Notes: a model not told the origin generated them from the letters alone. A stretch of 64,000 nt of DNA from Bacteriovoracaceae bacterium (GCA_021737405.1 JAIPEG010000001.1:248001-312000); one strand, 5' to 3'; counted from the stretch's first letter, positions 9,702 to 18,388 are shown. Translations and numbers: made by a program.

Positions 9702-10633
9702 ATCTTCTCGGCGATTCTTGTTCCAAGTTTTTGATAAACCTCAATGCCTTTGTTGGTATTTTCTATAACCACTTCATCTGGTTTCCATTTACCGGGCTCT
9801 CCCAGAACAATAACGGTAGAGCCTCCAAAGAGAAAATAACCTTTCTCTTCCCCTCTTTTAAAGGCTCCAACCATGGGGCGAGACTGAACAATTTTTCCAA
9901 CACAAATGGCACCCACTTCAACATACGCGAGCTTTCCAAAGTTTACTGTTTCTAAAATTGTCACCTGTCTTTCATTAACAGAGAAAATATTTGGATTTGA
10001 TTTTAAGGCAAGAGGATTTACGGAGTGAAGAACTCCCGGAACCCTATAGTGATCAAGAATTTTTCCATCATCTGGAAAATGAAAACGATGATAATCCACA
10101 GGGCAAAGACGAGCTAAAAGGCAGGGACCATCTTGAAAGACGCCTCCCCATTTTTCATGAGCGAGAAGAGCCTTGCCTCCCCAGAGATCACCTTTAACTG
10201 GAATCGTTTTAGTGGCATCTAAACTTTCATAACCAAAGTAACGGGCCTCACTAAAGGCCGGCATCAAAGCTTTATTGGCCTCAAAGGGCCTAGAGCCATC
10301 TCTAAAGCGGCGAATAAAGAAGCTATTAAAAGAGCGATAAGGATCACTTTCGTCACGCCCCTCTTCTGGTAAATATTCTTCAATCCTAATATTGAAGTCT
10401 TTAATAAAGGGAGCAACTTTTCGATGAGATAAGGAGCTCTCCTGCGCCATACCGTAGAATTTACTCAAGGGCCTTTTGATCAAGTATTTAGATAATTTCT
10501 TTCCAGGAGTGCTCTCATAGAGCCAGCGAACGGCCTTATCACCATAAACTTTCTCTATTTCAAATTTCTCTAAATCTCTATTAAAGTACTTTATTTCCAA
10601 GAACTTAGCCCCTTTTTTGCGATGACCTGACAA
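9698..10633 (-). CDS. psd: Phosphatidylserine decarboxylase proenzyme, with an altered Asp motif
   Basis: Makes phosphatidylethanolamine from phosphatidylserine at the inner membrane. Seen: NSFFIRRF near residue 105, CPVDYHRFHFPDDG (His182, His185), VLHSVNPLAL, NERQV, and FGGSTVIVL (Gly271-Ser272-Thr273), the GST self-cleavage site whose serine becomes the pyruvoyl group. Odd: the usual PAD motif reads MPAFSEARY (about residue 124-132), so the Asp equivalent to E. coli Asp90 is Phe. In studied PSDs this Asp belongs to the Asp-His-Ser set needed for activity. The first possible start is TTG at 10633; a second TTG at 10600, giving MEIKYFNRD, is equally plausible. 311 residues is normal for the family. 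Confidence 0.88.
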   Translation of the reverse strand: MSGHRKKGAKFLEIKYFNRDLEKFEIEKVYGDKAVRWLYESTPGKKLSKYLIKRPLSKFYGMAQESSLSHRKVAPFIKDFNIRIEEYLPEEGRDESDPYRSFNSFFIRRFRDGSRPFEANKALMPAFSEARYFGYESLDATKTIPVKGDLWGGKALLAHEKWGGVFQDGPCLLARLCPVDYHRFHFPDDGKILDHYRVPGVLHSVNPLALKSNPNIFSVNERQVTILETVNFGKLAYVEVGAICVGKIVQSRPMVGAFKRGEEKGYFLFGGSTVIVLGEPGKWKPDEVVIENTNKGIEVYQKLGTRIAEKI

Positions 10634-10653
10634 AGAACTTACATGTTACTTTC

Positions 10654-10682
10654 TTGAATTAAATCGCTTGAGAAATTATACA
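10654..10682 (+). promoter_or_regulatory. Sigma-70-like promoter of the HtrA-type protease gene
   Basis: TTGAAT (10654-10659) and TATACA (10677-10682) are separated by 17 bases, close to the housekeeping consensus. Initiation would fall about 60 bases before the ATG at 10751. Predicted from sequence only. Confidence 0.5.
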
Positions 10683-10750
10683 TATAGTAGGAGCTTTTTG
10701 GCCCGCCAAAATGAAAAAACGTTTATGAAATTGATCGCAAAGGATTAAAG

Positions 10751-11851
10751 ATGCAGAAGATTAAATTACTCCCCTCGTTGGTATTCGTTTTTTATTCCCT
10801 AAGTAGTTTCGCCCTTTTTGGAATTGGCGACAAAGAAGAAAAGAACGACCAAATGGCGATTGAAAAGCTCGCCCTTTTAGAAAGTGAAAAGAATACCGTC
10901 AATGTTTTCGAAAAGAATGTCAGATCAGTTGTGAACGTCAGTAACATCAGAATTGCGAGAACGGGCTGGTGGTTTCATAGTGAAGAAATGGAAGTTCCGG
11001 CCGGAGCAGGTTCTGGTTTTGTTTGGGATGAAGAGGGACACATTGTTACAAACTACCACGTAATCGCAAATGGCGACTCCTTCGTTATCTCTTTTCATAA
11101 GGATAAAGAAACTTATGAAGCAGAAGTTGTAGGGGCTTATCCTCAAAAAGATATCGCCGTTTTAAAACTTAAGAAAAAGCCCAAAAAGCTTTATCCCATT
11201 ATTCCTGGGACATCTCGCTCTTTAAGAGTGGGTCAAAAGGCAATGGCAATTGGTAACCCCTTTGGCCTTGATCATACGATGACCTCAGGAATTATCTCGG
11301 CTACTGATCGAAAGATTCGAGGTGTCGCTAATGTCACGATAAACGGCATGATTCAAACCGATTGCTCAATTAACCCCGGAAACTCTGGAGGTCCTCTTTA
11401 TGATTCCCAAGGACAAGTCATTGGCATGAACACCATGATTTACTCAGCTTCTGGATCATCGGCTGGAGTTGGCTTTTCAGTTCCAGTGGACACGATTAAA
11501 GGTATTGTTCCTCAAATTATAAAACACGGAAAGGTTAAGAGACCAGGTCTAGGAATTGGGTTACTTGAAGAGAGATTAAAGTACCATTTTGGTATCGAAA
11601 AAGGGATCGTCGTAAAATACGTTGATCCAAAAAGTCCTGCAGCATCAGCGGGGCTTGAGGGCATGAGTCGAGACCCTCGAGGACGTTATCTTCTAGGAGA
11701 CATCATCTTAAAAATTGATGGCAAGGAAGTTAATAATTACGATGAAATTTTCAATGTTTTAGATAAGTACAACGTAGGTGATAGTGTTCAGATCGACTAT
11801 CTTCGAGGTGACAGCGTCAAGAAAACGAAACTTAAACTTATGGAGATTTAA
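10751..11851 (+). CDS. Periplasmic HtrA/DegP-type serine protease with one PDZ domain
   Basis: A 366-residue exported trypsin-fold protease for envelope protein quality control. The N-terminus (KIKLLPSLVFVFYSLSSFALF) is a signal peptide. The catalytic triad is complete: His103 in TNYHVI, Asp134 in DIAVLKL, Ser212 in NPGNSGGPL. A single PDZ domain spans roughly residues 260-366 (KYVDPKSPAASAGL ... GDIILKIDGKEV), so the layout is like DegS or short DegQ rather than the two-PDZ DegP. The WWFHSEEMEVPAGAGSGF stretch is the usual loop before the first strand. It is a single gene with its own promoter; its stop overlaps the convergent btuC-like gene by four bases. Substrates are unknown; HtrA proteins are numerous in predatory bacteria. 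Confidence 0.9.
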   Translation: MQKIKLLPSLVFVFYSLSSFALFGIGDKEEKNDQMAIEKLALLESEKNTVNVFEKNVRSVVNVSNIRIARTGWWFHSEEMEVPAGAGSGFVWDEEGHIVTNYHVIANGDSFVISFHKDKETYEAEVVGAYPQKDIAVLKLKKKPKKLYPIIPGTSRSLRVGQKAMAIGNPFGLDHTMTSGIISATDRKIRGVANVTINGMIQTDCSINPGNSGGPLYDSQGQVIGMNTMIYSASGSSAGVGFSVPVDTIKGIVPQIIKHGKVKRPGLGIGLLEERLKYHFGIEKGIVVKYVDPKSPAASAGLEGMSRDPRGRYLLGDIILKIDGKEVNNYDEIFNVLDKYNVGDSVQIDYLRGDSVKKTKLKLMEI

Positions 11852-12828
11852 ACAAAGTTTTTCTTAGTGATAATTAAGAATAAAAAGAAAGGTCCCCCTA
11901 AGAGAGATGTAATTACACCAACTGGTAGGATCATCGTTGGAACAATCACTTGAGCAATCAAGTCACAGAGAACAAGAAAGGCTCCAGAAAAAGCCAATGT
12001 GGGCCAGATATTTTCCCTAAAATCCATGCCCCATATTTTCTTAACAATGTGGGGCACGATTAGGCCCACAAAAGAGATGGGACCCGTAAAAGAAATAATT
12101 ATACTTACACAGAGACTTACGAGAATGAATTGCTCCATTCTTAACTTTTGAATATCAAGTCCCCTACTGATTGCAAAGTTATCCCCTATCGCCATGACAT
12201 TTAAAGAGAGACTCATCCTAAGAAGGTAAATCGTAAAAAGAATGAACACAGGAATAATGATCCAAAACACATCAAAACCAAATACGGCGAGATCACCAAG
12301 AGTCCACTGAATGATCTTCTTGGTGTTAAAGGAGTCATTGATAAAGTGAAGAAAGACAATGCAGCTTGAAAAGAAAAAGCTCGCCACAACACCTGCTAGG
12401 ATTAATATATTTGGATTAAAGTTACTTTTGGTTTTTCCAATAAGATAAATAAATCCGATCGTAACCAGAGCACCGACAAAGGCCAAAAGCCCTGGCAAGC
12501 CAAATGATAAGAGGGGAATTGAAATAGTAAGCCCTAGCCACGATTGCAAGGAAATACCAAGACTTGCCCCAAAGGCCGCTCCAGAAGAAACCCCAAGAGT
12601 GTATGGACTCGCGAGGTTGTTTCTAAAAAGGCTTTGAAAGACAAGTCCGGCGCCTCCAAGAATGGCCCCAGAAATAAAACCCAGCAGTACGCGCGGTAAT
12701 CTTAGTTGATAAAAAATAGTAAGCTCTAGCCCACTTTCAGAATAAGGAGAGATGAAGCCCTCTTTACCAAAAGAGATGGCAAAGAGAATAATGAGAAGTG
12801 GAGAGAGTTTGATCAGTATTTTCTTTAT
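11848..12828 (-). CDS. btuC: Cobalamin-type ABC transporter permease (FecCD/BtuC family), ATA start proposed
   Basis: Inner-membrane channel subunit of the importer. Homology-type features run well upstream of the first standard start (TTG at 12549): the frame reads KKILIKLSPLLIILFAISF (first membrane span), then LRLPRVLLGFISGA and NNLASPYTLGVSSGAAFG, all hallmark FecCD N-terminal motifs. From 12828 to 12549 there is no ATG, GTG or TTG in frame. The likely start is ATA at 12828-12826, which overlaps the btuD stop as ATAA, where an ATGA overlap would be usual, and is preceded by GGTAGG. This gives 326 residues, normal for the family. Alternatives are a start-codon mutation with reduced expression, or a sequence error. 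A C-terminal VGLIVPHIVK motif is present. Last gene of the btuB-F-D-C operon. Confidence 0.85.
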   Translation of the reverse strand: MKKILIKLSPLLIILFAISFGKEGFISPYSESGLELTIFYQLRLPRVLLGFISGAILGGAGLVFQSLFRNNLASPYTLGVSSGAAFGASLGISLQSWLGLTISIPLLSFGLPGLLAFVGALVTIGFIYLIGKTKSNFNPNILILAGVVASFFFSSCIVFLHFINDSFNTKKIIQWTLGDLAVFGFDVFWIIIPVFILFTIYLLRMSLSLNVMAIGDNFAISRGLDIQKLRMEQFILVSLCVSIIISFTGPISFVGLIVPHIVKKIWGMDFRENIWPTLAFSGAFLVLCDLIAQVIVPTMILPVGVITSLLGGPFFLFLIITKKNFV

Positions 12829-13637
12829 AGTGAACCTACCGGATGAAAAAAGCCGATTTTATGATCACTCATAACCCATTCAAATGGGATATCATAGAGC
12901 TTCTTTAAAGTTTCAGCGTTAAAGACTTCCTGAGTCTCACCACTTTCGAGAACCTCGCCTCTTTTTAAGAAAATCGCTTTATGAGAAATCTTGTAACTCC
13001 AATAAAAGTCATGACTCGCTATAATAAAAGAAGTCCCCTTTCTTTTTTGCCAAGAAACGAGAAAGTTGGCGAGAGCATTTTTAACTTGTGGATCTAAGGC
13101 CTGAAAAGGCTCATCTAAGAAAACAATCGGGGTATTTTGATAGAGAGCGGCCGCGACGGACACTCTCTTTAACTCCCCACCACTTAATTGCTCCATATTT
13201 TTCTTCATCAAAGGCTCAAGGCTAAGCTCCTTAACGATTTCATTTAAAAGCTCTAAATCCTCTCCCCCCTCAGAAATCAAATGATTATAGCGACTAAAAT
13301 AAAAGTAATTCTCTACCGTTAGCCCTATTTGCCATTCAGGAAATTGAGGCACGATAGAAAAAAGACGAGAGCGCTCTAGAAGACTAAGGGTTTTAAAATT
13401 TCTTTCATGAATAAGATAAGTTTCATTTGATGAGCGTAAATTTGAAGCCTCTGTTCCCACCATCGAATTAAGGAGCGTACTTTTACCACTCCCGTTTGGT
13501 CCCATAATAACGGTCGTCTCGCCACTAAAGATCTCAAGGTCAATGTCTTTAACGATGTGACAATTATCCATCAATACACTATGACCCAATAGTCTTGCTA
13601 CCAACACCCTTTCATCAAAGCCCACGAGCAACCTCAC
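12825..13637 (-). CDS. btuD: Cobalamin-type ABC transporter ATPase (BtuD/FecE family)
   Basis: Cytosolic ATPase powering B12 import. Walker A is GPNGSGKST, the signature motif LSGGELKR, Walker B PIVFLDEP, and the switch His lies in ASHDFYW. The Q-loop FSIVPQFPEWQ precedes the helical domain. The predicted length, 270 residues, is slightly long because the N-terminal ~10 residues overlap the end of btuF; a start near 13607 (GTG or TTG, giving LVARLLGHSVLMDN) would remove most of the 23-base overlap and is likely. It sits between the binding-protein and permease genes and shares a four-base ATAA junction with the permease. Cobalamin rather than iron is inferred from the riboswitch and the BtuB/BtuF-like neighbours. 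Confidence 0.88.
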   Translation of the reverse strand: MRLLVGFDERVLVARLLGHSVLMDNCHIVKDIDLEIFSGETTVIMGPNGSGKSTLLNSMVGTEASNLRSSNETYLIHERNFKTLSLLERSRLFSIVPQFPEWQIGLTVENYFYFSRYNHLISEGGEDLELLNEIVKELSLEPLMKKNMEQLSGGELKRVSVAAALYQNTPIVFLDEPFQALDPQVKNALANFLVSWQKRKGTSFIIASHDFYWSYKISHKAIFLKRGEVLESGETQEVFNAETLKKLYDIPFEWVMSDHKIGFFHPVGSL

Positions 13638-14406
13638 TCATTAATAAAGAGACTCGAGGGCCTGGAATCAAAGCATAGTCGTTATTAAAGACAAGGATTT
13701 GAGGGATCTTCTTAAGGCCTAATTTGTTTTTGAATACTTTTTTGAGATCATTTGCCTTAAAGGCCTTATCCCGTGTAAAAATAAAAAGAAAATCAGGAGG
13801 GTGAAGAAGAAATGTTTCAAGGGAGATGTCTTTATAGCCCGTATCAAAAGGAGCGATATTACAAAGTCCCGTTAACTCAACAATGTCACTTAAGTAAGTC
13901 ATCTTCGAAGCAATTGAAAAACCTAAAAGATTAGGTATTGTTCCCTTGTAATCGATAGCCGCATAGAAAGTCCCCGTTACATTTTTCGTTTTTAATTCTT
14001 GCTCGCTCTTTTCAAAGGTGGTGAGGACTTGAGGTAAGTCATTACTCTTTAAATCAGTTGCCATCTTCTTTATCGCCAGCTTTATATCACTAAGAGACTC
14101 AAGCTTATAACTTTTGAACGGGAGCCCCAACTTTTTGATCATGCTAGAAAATTTTTGATCATGGGTATCCTGGGTAAGAATGAGTGTTGGATTTAATTTT
14201 ACGATCAATTCATAGTGAGGAGAAAAGGGAGTACCTACTCTAGTAAGGCCTTTAACTTCCTCTGGATAATGACAATAAGTGCTTACTCCAGATAACTGAT
14301 CCTTCGCTCCTAAAGCGTATACAATCTCCGTTAAGGCGGGAGACATGGAGATTACCTTGGCATTGGCCGAAACCATTAAGGACAAAAATATTAAGAGAAA
14401 TATCAT
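13615..14406 (-). CDS. btuF: Periplasmic cobalamin-binding protein (BtuF-like)
   Basis: A 263-residue helical-backbone-type binding protein that delivers B12 from the outer-membrane receptor to the permease. MIFLLIFLSLMVSANA is a cleavable signal peptide. The mature start, KVISMSPALTEIVYALGA followed by QLSGVSTYCHYPEE, closely follows the BtuF pattern, and KLNPTLILTQDT is the usual end of the first domain. It abuts the btuB stop (one base apart) and overlaps btuD, so the four genes form one transcript below the riboswitch. Haem and siderophore binding proteins share the fold; the riboswitch is the strongest reason to choose cobalamin. Confidence 0.87.
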   Translation of the reverse strand: MIFLLIFLSLMVSANAKVISMSPALTEIVYALGAKDQLSGVSTYCHYPEEVKGLTRVGTPFSPHYELIVKLNPTLILTQDTHDQKFSSMIKKLGLPFKSYKLESLSDIKLAIKKMATDLKSNDLPQVLTTFEKSEQELKTKNVTGTFYAAIDYKGTIPNLLGFSIASKMTYLSDIVELTGLCNIAPFDTGYKDISLETFLLHPPDFLFIFTRDKAFKANDLKKVFKNKLGLKKIPQILVFNNDYALIPGPRVSLLMSEVARGL

Positions 14407-16194
14407 TTAAAATGATCTCCCATAGGCCAATAAGAAGTTTCTATCTGGAGTACCAAAGTTTCTAATTTCCTCATATTCTCTATTTAAAATATTTTTCACA
14501 AAGAGCGACACTTTATTCATGCTATCACTATAGGCCAAGAACGTATCAAATGTTAAAAAGCTAGGCATCCTGATATTTCCAACGTCCTGGCGACTGCCAA
14601 CATAACTGCCATTTAATCCCAAATTAAAGCTTTTCTTAAAAGGTGTATCAATATTTAGGGTAAATTTCTGTCGAGGCCTCCTAAGAGCATACTCTCCCGT
14701 GTTGGGGTTTGTTGCTCTTAGAAAGTTAGCACTTAAGGCCACCGTACTTTTCTTGATTTCCCCAGAGAGCATAAGCTCGACACCCTTGTTATTTTGCGCC
14801 CCAAGATTCGCATATCTATTTTGAAGAGAGTCAAAATCAATAAAGTTAGAGTAGAAAATATCAAAATAACTGGCCTCTAATTGATACTGCGCCTTTTTAT
14901 AAAAGATTGAGATTTCTTTTGATTTAGATTTTTCTACTTTCAGATTCATTGAGCCAAAGGAAGAAAAGTTTTGATAAAGACTTGGGGCCTTAAAGCCAGT
15001 GGATTGATTAAATTTAAGGGTGAGATCACCTCTCTTAAGCCCTAATGCTACTCGATAGAGGCTTTCATCATCTACATTTTGAATACTTTCAAATCTGCCA
15101 CCGGTCTCAACAAATATCTCCCCAAAGCTTAAATCTGTATCATAGCGAAAATGGCCATAAGCTGACATTCGTTCTCGACTGCGATCTTTTAAAAATTTCG
15201 TATCGAGGGACTCTGTCTTTTCTCTTTCAAAATGTGCCCCACTTATGAAATCTATTTTATCGGTTAAATAGGACTTATTGATCAGTTCCGCGCGAGTCGT
15301 ATCTCCAGAGTACTGATAAAGAGTGCTTGAGTTATTAAAAATGATCGTTGAGTCCGTTTTAACGGAGCGCTTTTCAAATAGAAAGTTCGGGTTGATTAAT
15401 TCTGAATAGGACTTAAGCCAAGAAAAGCTCACAAGATTGGTTTGATAATTCGTCATATTCCCTGAGACATCTGCCGTTGTGCTATCAAAGTCTGATTCTG
15501 ACTTTTGAAAGGCACTGTTGAGTTTATAAACGTGCCCCTTATATTTTTGCCCTAAATTTAGTTTTAAATTAAAGTTTTCATAGCCATCTTTCTCTGCCAT
15601 TAAAACCTTCTTCTCATTAAAAGAAGAAATTCCTCGGGCCTTATCATGACTTAAGGAGAGCTGTGTCTCCCTCTTACCTTTTGATAGATTAAAGTCACCG
15701 CTTAGGGCGTGTTGCTGAAATGAGCCTAACTGGCCCATAACCTGATTTTTCCCCTTAGTGGTAATTTTGATCACTCCACCAATGGCCTCTGCACCATATA
15801 AGACTCCTTGAGAGCCTTTTAAAATCTCAATTGATTCAATATTTTGAGTATTTAAAAATTCTAATCGAGACCCTCCTCCAATCGCTGTTAAGTCAGTCAC
15901 TCTGACTCCATCGACAAGAACTAAGGTATGGCGATTAGAAGTTCCTCGTAAAAATAAGGAGCTCGCCTTACCAAATGATCCGCTAGTGAAAAGATTTATA
16001 TCGGCGACCTGCTTTAAGAGTTCTGCCACATTAGTGGCCCCACTTCTTTCGATAGTCTTTTCAGAGATTTTCAAAATGCTTGAAGTACTTTGCGAATAAT
16101 CACGCACGAACTTTTCAGCGGTGACGATGATCGGTTGGTCACTAGAAAAGACCAAAGGGGAAAAAAGAAAGAAGCCTAAAATTAACGATTTCAT
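14407..16194 (-). CDS. btuB: TonB-dependent outer-membrane cobalamin receptor (BtuB-like)
   Basis: A 595-residue outer-membrane beta barrel that takes up cobalamin with TonB/ExbBD energy. Signal peptide at residues 1-17, then QPIIVTAEKF, a TonB-box-like segment. The plug domain is clear: ERSGATNVAELLKQV, LFLRGTSNRHTLVLVDGVR and IESIEILKGSQGVLYGAEA. The barrel ends NFLLAYGRSF, with the terminal Phe recognised by the assembly machinery. The length matches BtuB (about 600) rather than larger siderophore receptors. It is the first gene behind the cobalamin riboswitch. An AGGA ribosome site lies just before the ATG. Confidence 0.92.
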   Translation of the reverse strand: MKSLILGFFLFSPLVFSSDQPIIVTAEKFVRDYSQSTSSILKISEKTIERSGATNVAELLKQVADINLFTSGSFGKASSLFLRGTSNRHTLVLVDGVRVTDLTAIGGGSRLEFLNTQNIESIEILKGSQGVLYGAEAIGGVIKITTKGKNQVMGQLGSFQQHALSGDFNLSKGKRETQLSLSHDKARGISSFNEKKVLMAEKDGYENFNLKLNLGQKYKGHVYKLNSAFQKSESDFDSTTADVSGNMTNYQTNLVSFSWLKSYSELINPNFLFEKRSVKTDSTIIFNNSSTLYQYSGDTTRAELINKSYLTDKIDFISGAHFEREKTESLDTKFLKDRSRERMSAYGHFRYDTDLSFGEIFVETGGRFESIQNVDDESLYRVALGLKRGDLTLKFNQSTGFKAPSLYQNFSSFGSMNLKVEKSKSKEISIFYKKAQYQLEASYFDIFYSNFIDFDSLQNRYANLGAQNNKGVELMLSGEIKKSTVALSANFLRATNPNTGEYALRRPRQKFTLNIDTPFKKSFNLGLNGSYVGSRQDVGNIRMPSFLTFDTFLAYSDSMNKVSLFVKNILNREYEEIRNFGTPDRNFLLAYGRSF

Positions 16195-16199
16195 TCATA

Positions 16200-16312
16200 T
16201 TCCTGACGCGGGAGAGGCAACTTGAAAAAAGGATCGGACTTATGAGCTCTGCTCAATTACCGTTGCGCGACAGTGCTGGACTTTCACCAGACTTCACTCT
16301 TTTCGGCCTTTT
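16200..16312 (-). promoter_or_regulatory. Cobalamin (adenosylcobalamin-type) riboswitch
   Basis: On the minus strand, between the yejE-like stop and btuB, lies the conserved core GGTGAAAGTCCAGCACTG (centred on 16275-16288) followed directly by TCGCGCAACGGTA (16257-16270) and AGTCCGA (about 16233-16239). These are the B12-riboswitch core elements, including the CGCAACGGTA loop. GCGTCAGGA just before the btuB start resembles the terminal B12-box region, so translation control by masking the ribosome site is likely. High B12 should shut off the btu operon. The 5' boundary is approximate and may reach into the end of the upstream gene. Confidence 0.9.
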
Positions 16313-17332
16313 CTAATTCATATTGGGATCCATTGCATCCCTAACACCTTCTCCAATTAAATTAAGAAGAGTAAGTGTCGTAAAAAGTGCTCCAGCAGGA
16401 TAAACGGCGAGCCACCAGGCAACCGTAAAATGCTTTTGAGCTTGAGCCAGTAACTCACCCCATGACGGAGTTGGAACCGGCAAACCAAAGCCTAGATAAT
16501 CTAGCATTGATAAGGAAATAACATTGTTTGAGATAACAAAAGGAGCAAAAGTAATTACCGGCACTAAGGAGTTCGGTAAAATATGCTTAAAGATAATTGT
16601 GCTATTCTTAGCACCCATTGAGCGCGCAGCTTCAACAAACTCTCTCTTTCTATTTTTTAAAAACTCACCACGAACATAGTAACTGATAGGAACCCAACCA
16701 AAGACAGATGAAATGGCGACCAGCAAGAACATATTGGGTGTAAAGATACTAATTAAAATCAAAAGGAGAAAGAATGTCGGAATGGTACTAAAGACTTCAA
16801 CAAGTCTTTGACCAATAATATCCACTCTTCCACCAAAGTAGCCCATGATGCCACCAAAACTCACACCAAAAATAAGACTCAAAACCCAAACAAGAAAGGC
16901 ATAGGATATTGAATACTTAAATCCGTAGAGAATTCTAGAAAAGACATCTCGACCCGATTCATCTGTCCCCATAATATTGGTGGCAGTCGGAGGAGATGGA
17001 TATGAGAATACGGTCTCATTTGATTCAAAGGGATTCCACTTAACGATAGGCCATACAACGCAATCATCTTCACCAATCGAGAGCTTCTTGTAGCTCATCA
17101 CCATGGTGTTTTCAAAACCAAATTCACGAGGATGATAATCATTAAAGACAGGAAAGTAGCTCTTTCCCTTGTAGGATAGATAGAGAGGCTTATTGTTGGC
17201 CAACATAGGTGCCGTTATTGTGGCCAAAACCATAATAACAAAAGCCGTTAGTGAGAAAAAGGCCGATTTCCGTGTTTTAAAACGACGCCACCTCTTTCTC
17301 GTTAAGTCATTTGAGATAAAACGTTCAATCAT
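16313..17332 (-). CDS. Peptide ABC transporter permease, YejE/OppC type
   Basis: A 339-residue inner-membrane permease of the dipeptide/oligopeptide family. The basic N-terminus (TRKRWRRFKTRKSAFFS) leads into the first span, then an external segment with YLSYKGKSYFPVFNDY, which is distinctive of YejE rather than plain OppC or DppC. NIMGTDESGRDVFSRILYG is the GTDxxGRD family motif, and EAARSMGAKNSTIIFKHILP is the EAA loop that contacts the ATPase. It overlaps the upstream yejB-like gene by four bases (ATGA). Importers of this type take up peptides, fitting a predator or scavenger. The order is binding protein, permease B, permease E; no ATPase gene follows, the next feature being the cobalamin riboswitch. 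Confidence 0.9.
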   Translation of the reverse strand: MIERFISNDLTRKRWRRFKTRKSAFFSLTAFVIMVLATITAPMLANNKPLYLSYKGKSYFPVFNDYHPREFGFENTMVMSYKKLSIGEDDCVVWPIVKWNPFESNETVFSYPSPPTATNIMGTDESGRDVFSRILYGFKYSISYAFLVWVLSLIFGVSFGGIMGYFGGRVDIIGQRLVEVFSTIPTFFLLLILISIFTPNMFLLVAISSVFGWVPISYYVRGEFLKNRKREFVEAARSMGAKNSTIIFKHILPNSLVPVITFAPFVISNNVISLSMLDYLGFGLPVPTPSWGELLAQAQKHFTVAWWLAVYPAGALFTTLTLLNLIGEGVRDAMDPNMN

Positions 17333-18369
17333 TTGAAATCAATCCTTGGATCAACTAGTACATAAGCAAGGTCACTGATCAAGTTACCAACCAACATGAG
17401 AATTGATTGAATAAAAGTCAGACCCATAATGACATTGTAATCGCGCTCTAATACAGATTGGTAGCCCAGAAGCCCCATTCCATCGAGGTTAAAAATAGTT
17501 TCAATTAGTAGAGACCCTGCAAAGAAGATCGAAAGAAAGCTTCCGATTCCTGTAACAATGGGAATCAAAGCATTTCTAAGTGCGTGCTTAAGAAAAACTG
17601 TTTTCTCAGAGAGGCCTTTCGCTCTAGCAGTACGAATATAATCCTTCTTTATTTCCTCAAGAAGTGAGTTTTTCTGAAGCATTGTTAATACTGTAAATTG
17701 GCCAATCATATAAGAGATACAAGGAAGGACGAAGTGATGAACCCTATCAGCAACCTTTCCCCAGAAACCATAGTAAGTGTAGTCATCTGAGTAAAGCTCT
17801 CCCGCAGGAAACCAATCAAAGAATTGTCCGCCCGAAAAGAAAACGATTAGAAGAATTCCCAACATAAAGCCCGGGATTGAATACATGGCCATAATGACAA
17901 AACTTGAACCGTAGTCAAACTTTGAGCCATTAAAGATGGCCTTTAAAACCCCGAGAGGAATACAAATTAAATAGGAGAGAAAGAGCGAGATGAATCCAAA
18001 TTGCAATGAGACTGGAAACTTACTCATGATCACGTCTGTCACGGGCTCTTCGTAAGTGAAACTTTCTCCAAAATCTAGACTCGCAAGGTTCTTTAACCAA
18101 ATCCAATAACGAACATGGATTGGTTTATCAAAGCCATACTGCTTCTTCAGGGCGTCAATGACCTCTTGAGATACGGCAGATGAATCATTTGAACTACCTA
18201 CACTTGCCGCAGAATCACCACCTGATCCAGCGCCTCCGAATTGCAGTTCTTGTAACTTTCTCTCAACAGGGGAACCTGGTGCCAAGTTGATGATAATGAA
18301 CACAATTAGTGTCACCCCAAACAAAGTTGGGATCATCAGCAAGCTTCTCCTTAAAATATACTGTAACAA
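17329..18369 (-). CDS. Peptide ABC transporter permease, YejB/OppB type
   Basis: A 346-residue inner-membrane permease. It starts LQYILRRSLLMIPTLFGVT, the standard OppB/YejB first span, then NLAPGSPVERKL. Next comes a Gly/Ser/Ala-rich stretch of about 20 residues (residues 45-66) before VIDALKKQYGFDKP; it has the look of a flexible periplasmic linker and is longer than in typical OppB. The EAA loop reads RTARAKGLSEKTVFLKHALR, and the C-terminus YVLVDPRIDF is the normal family ending. It lies 19 bases after the binding-protein gene and overlaps the yejE-like gene by four bases. Confidence 0.9.
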   Translation of the reverse strand: MLQYILRRSLLMIPTLFGVTLIVFIIINLAPGSPVERKLQELQFGGAGSGGDSAASVGSSNDSSAVSQEVIDALKKQYGFDKPIHVRYWIWLKNLASLDFGESFTYEEPVTDVIMSKFPVSLQFGFISLFLSYLICIPLGVLKAIFNGSKFDYGSSFVIMAMYSIPGFMLGILLIVFFSGGQFFDWFPAGELYSDDYTYYGFWGKVADRVHHFVLPCISYMIGQFTVLTMLQKNSLLEEIKKDYIRTARAKGLSEKTVFLKHALRNALIPIVTGIGSFLSIFFAGSLLIETIFNLDGMGLLGYQSVLERDYNVIMGLTFIQSILMLVGNLISDLAYVLVDPRIDFK

Positions 18370-18388
18370 AGCTCTACTCCTAAATTAT

